Assembly (NCBI GenBank): GCA_022701275.1
Contig: CP031740.1
Span: 879,001 to 943,000 of the forward strand
DNA length: 64,000 nucleotides
Source of the DNA: Microcoleus vaginatus PCC 9802
GTDB lineage: Bacteria; Cyanobacteriota; Cyanobacteriia; Cyanobacteriales; Microcoleaceae
Reading direction: 5' to 3'
Shown here: positions 43,242 to 51,159 of the stretch, piece after piece
Position numbering within the stretch: position 1 is the first letter of the stretch
How the letters are laid out: each line of letters starts with the position of its first letter
Made by a program: the position numbers and the translations under genes
Notes under the pieces: generated by a model
What the model was told of the DNA's origin: nothing
Database searches by the model: none
The model's input: only the letters and a program-made list of their open reading frames with translations

Positions 43242-44042
43242 ATGCATCATCATATTAAGGCAACGGATCTTAGAACCGTGGTAAAGGAAACGGTTTTGCC
43301 AAGGTATTCAATTTGCACCTTATTAACTGATAAAGATCTATATCAGCAAATGTTAGAGTCCTTTGCCAAAGGGGGTTTTGATCCCGATATTACTGAGTAT
43401 TTGTATATCGATAATAGCATCACAAATGCAGCCGATGCCTATTCTGGAATTAACGAGTTTCTGAGCATGGCAAAAGGTCGGTATATCATCATTTGCCATC
43501 AGGATATTGTATTGGTCAATCACAACCTTGCCCACTTGGAAAAGTGTATTGCTGAATTGAATAAACTTGATCCGAAGTGGGCACTGTTAGGAAATGCAGG
43601 GGGAAAATCCCTCGGATGTCTCTCACTCAGGCTTAAAGACCCCCATGGCGATAATAACACTGGGGGGTTTCCCGTAAAGGTTCAATCACTGGATGAGAAC
43701 TTTATCCTAGTACGCAAAGATGCTAATTTGGGGGCATCTAGGGATCTGGATGGATTTCATTTATATGGGTTTGATTTATGTTTTATGGCTGCAATGCGTG
43801 GATATTCTGCATATGTGGTGGATTTCCATATTCATCACTTGTCACCAGGAAAAATAAGTCAAGATTTTATCAACTCTAGAAGTCGCATTATTGGGAAATA
43901 TCAACAGTTGTTTTCGGGAAGGTTTTTCCGAACAACCTGCACATCGTTCTATCTTTCGGGTAATGCCATGCTCAATAGTATTTTCAATCATCCACGTATC
44001 CTCAAATGGTTTGAGGATGTCTACGAGAGGTTTGGATGGTGA
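43242..44042 (+). CDS. Glycosyltransferase-like protein (GT-A type)
   Basis: The 266-residue protein has YSICTLLTDKDLYQQMLESF, EYLYIDNSITNAADA, GRYIIICHQDIVLVN (the HQD matching a DxD metal site) and a later GFHLYGFDLCFMAAMRG with HIHHLSPGK. This order fits small GT-A glycosyltransferases. The start is the ATG at 43242, with a frame from 43209 beginning at TTG. There are no HIP1 octamers in the gene and its codon use is more AT-rich than its neighbours, which suggests transfer. It stands between repeats and is not near other glycan genes. Family 2 is likely but not certain. Confidence 0.65.
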   Translation: MHHHIKATDLRTVVKETVLPRYSICTLLTDKDLYQQMLESFAKGGFDPDITEYLYIDNSITNAADAYSGINEFLSMAKGRYIIICHQDIVLVNHNLAHLEKCIAELNKLDPKWALLGNAGGKSLGCLSLRLKDPHGDNNTGGFPVKVQSLDENFILVRKDANLGASRDLDGFHLYGFDLCFMAAMRGYSAYVVDFHIHHLSPGKISQDFINSRSRIIGKYQQLFSGRFFRTTCTSFYLSGNAMLNSIFNHPRILKWFEDVYERFGW

Positions 44043-44436
44043 CAAGTTTCTCCTGTTCACTACACCGCTGAAGCATTTGGAGTTTGGACAAAACCTAAAA
44101 TCACGCTATAGGTAGTGGCTAAATCCTCATCTTTGATGGAAAAAGGTCTACCTATAACATTTGTCCACACTCGAATAAGCATGGTTCAGCTCGGTTTCTA
44201 GTAGGATTCAGACTTGATCAGCAACACCTTGCCAGAGGGTCTGAGGATATAAGGAGATTTCTAACAAAGAAATTTTAACTGGTTCCCAGGAATAGCCTGA
44301 GAACCCATGTCTAGAGCCTCTGCCTCGCGAGAGGAAAATTGGAGGCAGAGCCTTCGGATCTGCGTTACCAGGATCTTCCTGGGAACAAGTAAGTAAATCG
44401 CTCAAAAAGTCACTTTTAAAGCATTAAGTGCGTCGC
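44043..44436. other. Intergenic region with hairpin repeats
   Basis: Contains a TATAGGTAG/CTACCTATA pair around 44108-44157 and the GTTCCCAGGAA element at 44282-44386. No gene is supported. Confidence 0.5.
44282..44386. repeat. GTTCCCAGGAA inverted-repeat element
   Basis: GTTCCCAGGAA (44282-44292) and TTCCTGGGAAC (44376-44386) flank an inner hairpin GCCTCTGCCTC/GAGGCAGAG. It belongs to a dispersed family whose spacer carries GAACCCATGTCTAGAG, close to GAACCCATATCTAGAG at 46746. Confidence 0.8.
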
Positions 44437-44766
44437 TTATTTACTACTAATGCGCTTAGCCACAAGACTAGAACTATCGCCTTGGTGGAATTTGACTCGA
44501 CCATCTACCGAATTTTTATCCCTTAATTTGAGCCAACCGCTACCAGATGCAGGATCGTTCTCATCATTACCGTCCCCTGTAAACTCAAATCGCTGATCCT
44601 TTCCCTCTTTTACGACTTCGCCGTCAATTTGACCTGATACTAAACCGAATTGAAATTCTCCTGAACCCGTAGGCTCAATCTCGATATACGCTTCAACCTC
44701 CATGTCCAAGTAATCACTATCCCACAGTTCCATCTCTGTCATCCGCCATTTACCCATATATTGCAT
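44437..44766 (-). CDS. Conserved hypothetical protein
   Basis: This 109-residue soluble acidic protein has GKWRMTEMELWDSDYLDMEV, GSGEFQFGLVSGQID, then GNDENDPASGSGWLKL and FHQGDSSSLVAKR. I recall bacterial relatives sharing the NDENDPASG block but know no function. An all-beta fold is likely. It lies downstream of ispD on the same strand but 85 bases away. Confidence 0.75.
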   Translation of the reverse strand: MQYMGKWRMTEMELWDSDYLDMEVEAYIEIEPTGSGEFQFGLVSGQIDGEVVKEGKDQRFEFTGDGNDENDPASGSGWLKLRDKNSVDGRVKFHQGDSSSLVAKRISSK

Positions 44767-44851
44767 TCCTTTCCTGCTCCACTTGTATTACAGACTTTAT
44801 CCTAATGACGACAACATAGCTGAGTCGCATTCCCCTTTACACAATTCAAAA

Positions 44852-45538
44852 TTATTCCCCGTATCTTTGCCGCAAAATAAATTCCGCTAGCGCTAAATCT
44901 ACGGGCGTTGTGACTTTCAAATTCGTCTCTTCTCCCTCCACAATTTGCACTGGTAAACCGCATTTTTCAAACAAAGCCGCATCGTCTGTAACTTCCCAAC
45001 CTTTTTGTCGCCCTTCTTCGTGACACTGCTTTAACAATTTCACTTCAAATCCTTGGGGAGTCTGGGCCGCCCACAAATTGCTTCTGTCTGGGGTGTCTCG
45101 CACGATCCGACGCTCATCTACGACCTTAATCGTATCCTTGACCGGAACGGCGACAATCAAGCCCGGACAGCTCAAGAGAGCCTCGGCAGATCGATCGAAC
45201 AATTCAGCAGTTGCCAAACACCTCGCGCCGTCGTGAATCAACACTCGATCGGCATTCGGCGGCAAAGCCTGCAAACCGTTGTAAACTGACTCTTGCCTGG
45301 TGGCGCCACCTTGAATCAGTTCCACGGGTTTAACCAAAGATAAATCGCTCAGAATTGCTTTAAAATCAGGAAAATCGTCTGGCTGGCCCATGATGCCAAT
45401 CCAGCTAATGTGCTGCGAAGCTTCAGCCGCAGCCAAAGTCCAACTCAGCAAAGGTTTTCCCAGCAAAGTCAGCAGCAGTTTGTTCCGCTGACTCCCCATC
45501 CGTCGCCCCGAACCCGCCGCAGGAATTAATAAGTGCAT
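44852..45538 (-). CDS. ispD: 2-C-methyl-D-erythritol 4-phosphate cytidylyltransferase
   Basis: The 228-residue enzyme has the nucleotide-binding loop PAAGSGRRMGSQRNK (7-21), the VLIHDGARCLA motif, VPVKDTIKVV and QTPQGFEVKLL with the late VTDDAALFE. It makes CDP-methylerythritol from MEP and CTP in isoprenoid synthesis. Length is normal. The gene is divergent from the family-9 glycosyltransferase at 45705 across 166 bases. Confidence 0.97.
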   Translation of the reverse strand: MHLLIPAAGSGRRMGSQRNKLLLTLLGKPLLSWTLAAAEASQHISWIGIMGQPDDFPDFKAILSDLSLVKPVELIQGGATRQESVYNGLQALPPNADRVLIHDGARCLATAELFDRSAEALLSCPGLIVAVPVKDTIKVVDERRIVRDTPDRSNLWAAQTPQGFEVKLLKQCHEEGRQKGWEVTDDAALFEKCGLPVQIVEGEETNLKVTTPVDLALAEFILRQRYGE

Positions 45539-45704
45539 TAACTAACCCTTCTTCACCCAACTAGGTATATATTAAGAGCGTCCTGTACTTTTGGGTCAGT
45601 TGTTTAGCTGTCAGCCAGTAGCTTTTAAACTCTAAAAATACTATAAGCTGATATCTGAAAACCGATCGCTGAGAGCTACCTCGATAGATAATAGCCGATC
45701 GTTT

Positions 45705-46670
45705 ATGATGCGAATACTAGCACTTGTCCCAGGCGGGATTGGCGACCAAATTTTATTTTTCCCCACCCTCGATGACCTCAAGCAGTCTTATCCAGAGGCG
45801 CAAATTGATGTCATCGTGGAACCGAGGGCAAAGGGCGCTTACCGAGTCTGCAAATCCGTCAAAGAAGTCTTGACGTACAATTTCAAAGACCGCAACGCTA
45901 TGGCAGATTTGGGCAATTTACTGGGCGTAATTCGCGATCGCGAATACGAAGCAGTTATTTCCCTCGGCCAGCGGTGGACTGTGGGGCTGCTGCTGTGGCT
46001 GACCGGCATTCCGCAGAGAGTTGGCTATTCGGGAACCAACGGCGCTCGATTTCTCACCGCTGCGATACCCCTGAAAACTGAACAGTACGCGGCTTCAATG
46101 TACCACGATTTGCTGCAAGGATTCAACATTACAAATCCTTGTCCGCCACTGGCAATTAATGTACCTAAACAGGACATTCAGTGGGCGGAAGCCGAACAGC
46201 AGCGGTTGGGCGTAAAAGAAAGCGGTTACATTCTAATTCACGGCGGTTCGAGTCAATTAGCTGTGTCTAAAGGTATTGACAAAATTTACCCTACAGACAA
46301 CTGGAAGCAAATAATTGAAGATTGTCAGCAGCGGCAGCCGAATTTGCCCGTTGTTGTTGTGAAAGGCCCAGAAGATGCAGAATTCGTAACAAAGTTAGTC
46401 GAGTTATGTCCAAATGTAAAAGTTATCTCGCCGGATGATGTCGGTAAGTTGGCTGCCACTATTGCTGCTGCTAATTTGATGATATGTACTGACAGTGCGC
46501 CGATGCACTTAGCTGTGGCGGTTCAAACTTATACAATAGCTTTGTTTGGCCCGACTGAACCGGCGAAATTGTTGCCAAAGAGCGATCGATTTTTGGGCAT
46601 TAAATCTCCTACTGGCAAAATGGCAGACATCTCTCCTCAAGAGGTTTTAAAGAAGGTTTGGGGCGGCTAA
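45705..46670 (+). CDS. Glycosyltransferase family 9 (heptosyltransferase-like)
   Basis: The 321-residue GT-B enzyme has MRILALVPGGIGDQILFFP with the acceptor loop, YILIHGGSSQ near 180, VVKGPEDAEF and the donor-site ICTDSAPMHLAVAV followed by IALFGPTEPAK. It resembles ADP-heptose:LPS heptosyltransferases. A GmhB-like phosphatase at 52366 would make the heptose precursor, supporting a heptose donor, but the NLR-like genes lie between. The second ATG (45708) could also be the start. Confidence 0.92.
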   Translation: MMRILALVPGGIGDQILFFPTLDDLKQSYPEAQIDVIVEPRAKGAYRVCKSVKEVLTYNFKDRNAMADLGNLLGVIRDREYEAVISLGQRWTVGLLLWLTGIPQRVGYSGTNGARFLTAAIPLKTEQYAASMYHDLLQGFNITNPCPPLAINVPKQDIQWAEAEQQRLGVKESGYILIHGGSSQLAVSKGIDKIYPTDNWKQIIEDCQQRQPNLPVVVVKGPEDAEFVTKLVELCPNVKVISPDDVGKLAATIAAANLMICTDSAPMHLAVAVQTYTIALFGPTEPAKLLPKSDRFLGIKSPTGKMADISPQEVLKKVWGG

Positions 46671-46690
46671 GAGCTAGGATATCTAAGTCA

Positions 46691-46749
46691 GGACACGGCA
46701 CTGCCGTGTCCCTACAATTTAGCTGGTTCCCAGGCTCTGCCTGGGAACC
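46691..46749. terminator. Two hairpins after the glycosyltransferase
   Basis: GGACACGGCA/TGCCGTGTCC (46691-46711) and GGTTCCCAGGC/GCCTGGGAACC (46725-46749) are perfect short stems just past the stop. The first shares GCCGTGTCCCTA with 52300 and 59179, the second is of the TTCCCAGG family. They probably end transcription from both sides. Confidence 0.6.
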
Positions 46750-46772
46750 CATATCTAGAGGCTCTGCCTCGC

Positions 46773-47135
46773 TTATCGGGGCTTCACAGGAGGCATAGCC
46801 TGGGGACGAGGAATCATTTTCCGTAATTCCTCTTTCGCTCTTCGTTTTTCAACAAGCTCCATCATCTGCTGTAATTCCTTCTTCTTTTGGTTGGCAAACC
46901 GAGTGGCCGCAACAGTTGTTACTCCTCCGGCGGCAGTAGTGACAGCACCTTCCTGAACTTTATTAGCATAAACAAGTCCCACACCTACGAAAGCAAGAAT
47001 TGCCGATGTACCGATGACGGTAAGGGCGACATTGTAGCTTTGGCGAACTTGTCGCAGCAATTCTTCCAGTATTTCTTCTGCAATGTCGCTATAATCTTCA
47101 TCAGGTTGCGAGTTTCCGAATAAGTTAAAATTCAT
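46773..47135 (-). CDS. Small membrane protein, TRADD-N-associated membrane domain-like
   Basis: The 120-residue protein has an amphipathic N-terminal helix (DIAEEILEELLRQVRQSYN) followed by two hydrophobic segments (ALTVIGTSAILAFVGVGLVY; EGAVTTAAGGVTTVAAT) and a basic coiled-coil tail (FANQKKKELQQMMELVEKR). The pattern of RQSYN before two helices with a Gly-rich second one matches my memory of the cyanobacterial TRADD-N-associated two-TM domain described in computational studies of conflict systems. It is divergent from the HTH-NACHT gene across a 489-base repeat-rich interval. I infer a membrane-effector role for the NLR-like locus. The name is recalled, not searched. Confidence 0.6.
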   Translation of the reverse strand: MNFNLFGNSQPDEDYSDIAEEILEELLRQVRQSYNVALTVIGTSAILAFVGVGLVYANKVQEGAVTTAAGGVTTVAATRFANQKKKELQQMMELVEKRRAKEELRKMIPRPQAMPPVKPR

Positions 47136-47205
47136 AACTGTTTCCTTTCCTAAATACTGATAAGTTTTTGTTTCTACAATTACTCTACCGAAGCAAACAG
47201 CGAGA

Positions 47206-47296
47206 GTCTAGGGCAGATAGGGCGAGTTTTAATTTGCGATATGCCCTAATTTTTGGGGCAGATAGGGCAGGAGATTAAAACCTATCTGCCCTAGAC
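47206..47296. repeat. GTCTAGGGCAGATAGG inverted repeat
   Basis: Perfect 16-base arms at 47206-47221 and 47281-47296. GGGCAGATAGGGC occurs again inside at 47256-47268, so the motif is present three times in 91 bases. It may be a MITE-like hairpin or an operator cluster in the divergent promoter. Confidence 0.7.
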
Positions 47297-47406
47297 AGAC
47301 AGAAGTAATTAAATATAGAATGTGAGTGCGATCGGAGTTACGGATGAATAATCATGAAATCTCGCTCCCGCTAGCCCCAATGCTGTTTCATTCCCCTGAA
47401 ACCCGC

Positions 47407-47517
47407 CAGGGAATGAATTCCCTGGCTAATAGCAAAAGTCGGTTAAAACCGACTAAAATACTAATTTTTAGTCCTCTTAAGAGGACTTTCGCTATGAGAC
47501 AGGGAATTCATTCCCTG
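47407..47517. repeat. Compound palindrome with CAGGGAATGAATTCCCTG ends
   Basis: The 18-base arm at 47407-47424 is the exact complement of 47500-47517, and each arm is itself near-palindromic. Inside are AAGTC...GACTT and GTCCTCTTAAGAGGAC hairpins, so the whole 111 bases can fold into a cruciform-like structure. Confidence 0.85.
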
Positions 47518-47594
47518 TCGGACTGTCGGACTGTCGGACTGTCGGACTGTGAGACTGTCGGACTGTCGGATTATCGAATTATCGAATTAACTGA
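47515..47594. repeat. CTGTCGGA octamer tandem array
   Basis: Seven CTGTCGGA-type units (the fifth is CTGTGAGA) are followed by two TTATCGAA units and TTAACTGA in the same 8-base period. The array ends just before the HTH-NACHT start. Confidence 0.9.
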
Positions 47595-47624
47595 AAAACT
47601 AACAACCATACCTAAAAACCTACT

Positions 47625-48998
47625 ATGCGCGAATGCGATAAAGTTCAATCGAGTGCAACTGGAAAAAGTAAGCTCAGAGAATCATACCAAGAAGCTGGAT
47701 TGACGATAAAAAAACTAGCTGATAAAACTAATATTTCCGAGGACACAATTAAGCGCTTACTCGGTACAAAACCATGTCCTAATGGTGTAGAAAGATGGCA
47801 AGTTACCAACATAGCTAAAGCATTAGGAATAGAAGCCACAGATATTGTTGACCCAAAAGATTGGAATGCCGACAATTCGCTGCCGCCAGAGTTTGAATCA
47901 CTTATAGCAGAAAAAATTAAAACCTTTTGCGGCCGCCAATTTGTTTTTAAGGCTTTTCAGGACTTTATCAAGGAAAATCTTTGCGGTTATTTTACAATTA
48001 TCGGGGATGCGGGAATGGGCAAAAGTTCCATTGTTGCCAAATACGTCTCCGAACATAAATATCCCTGCTATTTCAATATTCTCGTCGAAGGCCGCAACAG
48101 ACCAGAATTGTTTTTGAAGAGCATTCGCCAGCAATTAATTCACCGCTATGAATTGCAAAATTCAGCAGATGCGGATTTACCGACGTTACTGGCAAAGGTG
48201 GCGGGAAAACTCCCTGCTGGCGAACGTTTGGTAATTGCAGTTGATGCACTGGATGAAGTCGAACAAGAACCGGGAGAAAATCTTTTACATTTACCGACAA
48301 CTCTGCCAGATAACGTTTATTTCCTGCTGACTAGGCGACCTTATCACCTCGGTAAAAAGCGACTGTCTGTATCTCCGGGAGTTGCGGTCAAAGAATTAGA
48401 TTTGAGAGATGACCAGTATGTCAATTTTAATCAAGATGATATCAAAGAGTATATTCTATTTGTTCTAAATGCCGAGTCTGACTATAAGGATGGACTGAGA
48501 AAGTGGATTCAAGAGCGGGGCATTTTCGATGCAAGTTTTGTAGAACAATTGGCAAATAAAAGCGAAAATAATTTTATGTATTTGCGCTATGTTTTGCCAG
48601 CAATTGCTAAGGGCGATTACAATGACTTAAGTTTAAAGCAATTGCCAGACGGCCTGCAAGAGTATTATCAAAACCACTGGGTGCGGATGGGGCTGGAAGA
48701 TAAGCCTGGGCAATTGATGGAGATTGTCTTGTATATTTTGTTAGAGATTGGCACGCCGATTGACTGCGAGATGATTGCTGGAATTGCTAAGGAAGATAAA
48801 TGCGACGTAGAAGCGGTTTTAGATGAGTGGGTGGAGTATTTGAAACAGCCGAATGTAGATGGAGAAATCTGCTACAGCATCTATCATGCTAGTTTCCTTG
48901 ACTTTCTGAAAGCTAAACGGAAGATGGATTCAAAACGGAAGCTATTTCAAGACGTGAATCAGCGGATTTTTGAATACTTTGAAAGGGAGATGGCGTGA
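47625..48998 (+). CDS. HTH-NACHT NTPase (STAND/NLR-like)
   Basis: The 457-residue protein begins with an XRE-like HTH (about 14-75; LADKTNISEDTIKRLLG) and a short linker. It continues with a NACHT-type ATPase: P-loop GDAGMGKSS at 127-135, Walker B LVIAVDALDE at 202-211 and sensor-like FLLTRRP at 233-239. The following helical region ends with GEICYSIYHASFLDFL, a motif repeated in the third gene. STAND NTPases act as switches that oligomerise on sensing a signal. The WD40 sensor that usually follows in one chain is here a separate gene starting one base past the stop. No strong ribosome site precedes the ATG. Confidence 0.9.
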   Translation: MRECDKVQSSATGKSKLRESYQEAGLTIKKLADKTNISEDTIKRLLGTKPCPNGVERWQVTNIAKALGIEATDIVDPKDWNADNSLPPEFESLIAEKIKTFCGRQFVFKAFQDFIKENLCGYFTIIGDAGMGKSSIVAKYVSEHKYPCYFNILVEGRNRPELFLKSIRQQLIHRYELQNSADADLPTLLAKVAGKLPAGERLVIAVDALDEVEQEPGENLLHLPTTLPDNVYFLLTRRPYHLGKKRLSVSPGVAVKELDLRDDQYVNFNQDDIKEYILFVLNAESDYKDGLRKWIQERGIFDASFVEQLANKSENNFMYLRYVLPAIAKGDYNDLSLKQLPDGLQEYYQNHWVRMGLEDKPGQLMEIVLYILLEIGTPIDCEMIAGIAKEDKCDVEAVLDEWVEYLKQPNVDGEICYSIYHASFLDFLKAKRKMDSKRKLFQDVNQRIFEYFEREMA

Positions 48999-48999
48999 C

Positions 49000-51159
49000 A
49001 TGGAGGAATCTGCCGACAAATTAGTCTCGAAAACTCCTGCATTTCAAACTGCTTATCTGGGCTACTCACTGCAAAATTTGGTAAAGCTAGGAAAGTTAGA
49101 AAAGTATTATCAAAGGCTGACTGATTTTAACTTTCTGATGGCAAAGATTCAGCATCCTGAGTTTGGGGTGCAGGCACTTATTGATGATTTCGATTTGGTT
49201 GACGATTCAGAAGCATTAACTCACCCAGAGTACGATCCACAAAAAGCGAAAGCCCTGAACTTGATTCAAGCTTTACTGTGGATGTCAGCCGATATTTTGG
49301 AGCGAGATAAAACCCAACTGGCGGAGCAATTGTGGGGGCGCTTGGTACACTCGACAACACCACAAATTCAGGCAATGTTGGAGGTAGCAAAGCAGTGCAA
49401 AGCAACACCTTGGTTTCGTCCTTTGACACCCTGTTTCACTCCCCCTGGCAGGGGACTGATTCGCACACTTAAAGGTCACACCAACTCGGTAAATGCAGTA
49501 GCCGTCACTGCTGATGGCAAGCGGGCGATTTCTTGTTCAGATGACAACACCCTCAAAGTTTGGGATTTAACAACTGGAGAGGAACAGTTTACTCTTACTG
49601 GTCACAGCAACTCGGTAAATGCAGTAGCCGTCACTGCTGATGGCAAAATCGTAATTTCCGGTTCAGATGACAACACCCTCAAAGTTTGGGATTTAACAAC
49701 TGGAGAGGAACAGTTTACTCTTACTGGTCACAGCAACTCGGTAAATGCAGTAGCCGTCACTGCTGATGGCAAAATCGTAATTTCCGGTTCAGATGACGAA
49801 ACCCTCAAAGTTTGGGATTTAACAACTCGAAAGGAAAAGTTTACTCTTACTGGTCACAGGCGATCGGTAAATGTAGTAGCCGTCACTGCTGATGGAAAGC
49901 AGGCGATTTCTCGTTCATCTGACGAAATAGTTTTGGTCAAACTCAAAAATGACATCTACCTCAATGGTGACTTTGAAGTGGTAACTTCTGATGTGGTAAC
50001 TTATGATCAGGATTATAACCCCCCTAAATTCTGGGATTTAACAACTGGAAAAGAACTGTTTTCTCTCAAAGGTCACGGCGGTTTGGTAAGAAATAGAGTA
50101 GCTGTCACTGCTGATGGCAAGCGGGCGATTTTTGTTGCGGATGATAATACCCTTAAAATCTGGGATTTCACAACTGAACAAGAACTGTTTTCTCTCGAAG
50201 GTCACAGCCGTTATGTAAAAGCAGTAGTCGTCACTGCTGATGGCAAGCGAGCAATTTCTGCTTCGGATGACAACACCCTTAAAGTCTGGGATTTAACCAC
50301 TAGAGAAGAAGTGTTTCTTCACAAAGATCACAGCAAATCGGTAAACGCAGTAGCCGTCACTGCTGATGGCAAGCGAGCAATTTCTGCTGCGGATGATAAT
50401 ACCCTTAAAATCTGGGATTTAACAACTGGAAAAGAACTGTTTTCTCTCGAAGGTCACAGCCGTTGTGTAAAAGCAGTAGCCATCACTTCTGAGGGCAACC
50501 GGGCCATTTCTGCTTCGGATGACAACACCATCAAAGTTTGGAATTTAACAACTCAAAAGGAACTATTTACTATTCAATATCTTCACTTTTACAGAAATTG
50601 GGTAGAGGGATTATGCCATAGATTTAAATTTTATGTATCCTCCTTCATAGTTTCAGAGTCCTTGGCCTTATGGTCGGGATATAATACAGTATTCGGCACT
50701 GCTAATGGTAAGCAGGCGATTTTTTACTCACGAGACAAGACCATCAAAGTCTTGGATTTAACAACTCGAAAGGAACAGTTTACTTTCACAGGTCACAGCA
50801 GCTTGCCATCAGCAGTAGTCGCCACTGCGGATGGCAAGCGGGTGATTTTTAGTTCATTGGACAACACAATCAAAGTCTGGGATTTAACAATTGGAGAGGA
50901 ACAGTTTACTTTCAAAGAGCACAGCGACTCGGTACGTAGAGTAGCCGTCACTGCTGATGGCAAGAGGGTAATTTATGGTTCAGATGACAATACTCTCAAA
51001 GTCTGGGATTTGTCGAGTGGAAATGTCATTGCTAGTTTCACGGGTGAAAGCCCGATAGCCTGTTGCGATGTGGCAGCCGATGGAGTGACAATTGTGGCCG
51101 GCGACAAATCCGGGCGCGTATATTTCCTGCAGCTAGAAGGGATGGAGGAACTAACATGA
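49000..51159 (+). CDS. WD40-repeat protein of the NACHT locus
   Basis: The 719-residue protein has an N-terminal helical part (about 145 residues, with AYLGYSLQNLVKLGKLEKYY) and about twelve WD40 blades. The blades follow GHSNSVNAVAVTADGK, then SDDNTLKVWDLTTG. Blades 2 and 3 are nearly identical at the DNA level over 126 bases. Blades 4, 9 and 12 are irregular or carry inserts. The helical part resembles the winged-helix/helical linker that in fused homologs sits between NACHT and WD40, so this is the sensor half of a split NLR. The frame opens at TTG 48970, before the upstream stop. ATG 49000 has GGGAG 10 bases upstream and fits reinitiation. The gene overlaps the next by ATGA. Confidence 0.92.
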   Translation: MEESADKLVSKTPAFQTAYLGYSLQNLVKLGKLEKYYQRLTDFNFLMAKIQHPEFGVQALIDDFDLVDDSEALTHPEYDPQKAKALNLIQALLWMSADILERDKTQLAEQLWGRLVHSTTPQIQAMLEVAKQCKATPWFRPLTPCFTPPGRGLIRTLKGHTNSVNAVAVTADGKRAISCSDDNTLKVWDLTTGEEQFTLTGHSNSVNAVAVTADGKIVISGSDDNTLKVWDLTTGEEQFTLTGHSNSVNAVAVTADGKIVISGSDDETLKVWDLTTRKEKFTLTGHRRSVNVVAVTADGKQAISRSSDEIVLVKLKNDIYLNGDFEVVTSDVVTYDQDYNPPKFWDLTTGKELFSLKGHGGLVRNRVAVTADGKRAIFVADDNTLKIWDFTTEQELFSLEGHSRYVKAVVVTADGKRAISASDDNTLKVWDLTTREEVFLHKDHSKSVNAVAVTADGKRAISAADDNTLKIWDLTTGKELFSLEGHSRCVKAVAITSEGNRAISASDDNTIKVWNLTTQKELFTIQYLHFYRNWVEGLCHRFKFYVSSFIVSESLALWSGYNTVFGTANGKQAIFYSRDKTIKVLDLTTRKEQFTFTGHSSLPSAVVATADGKRVIFSSLDNTIKVWDLTIGEEQFTFKEHSDSVRRVAVTADGKRVIYGSDDNTLKVWDLSSGNVIASFTGESPIACCDVAADGVTIVAGDKSGRVYFLQLEGMEELT

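Larger units (their letters stand above)
47136..47624. other. Divergent regulatory interval of the NACHT locus
   Basis: Between the small membrane gene and the HTH-NACHT gene lie, in order, a GTCTAGGGCAGATAGG inverted repeat, a compound hairpin bounded by 18-base perfect repeats, and an octamer array ending 30 bases before the first NACHT start. No ORF in it looks real. Confidence 0.65.

Noticed and set aside
47515-47594. Octamer array considered as a CRISPR array
   Set aside because: Units are 8 bases and contiguous with no spacers, so it is a simple tandem repeat.
47326-47703. 125-codon plus ORF before the HTH-NACHT gene
   Set aside because: Mostly translated palindrome and octamer repeat (TVGLSDC-type repeats), out of frame with the NACHT gene.
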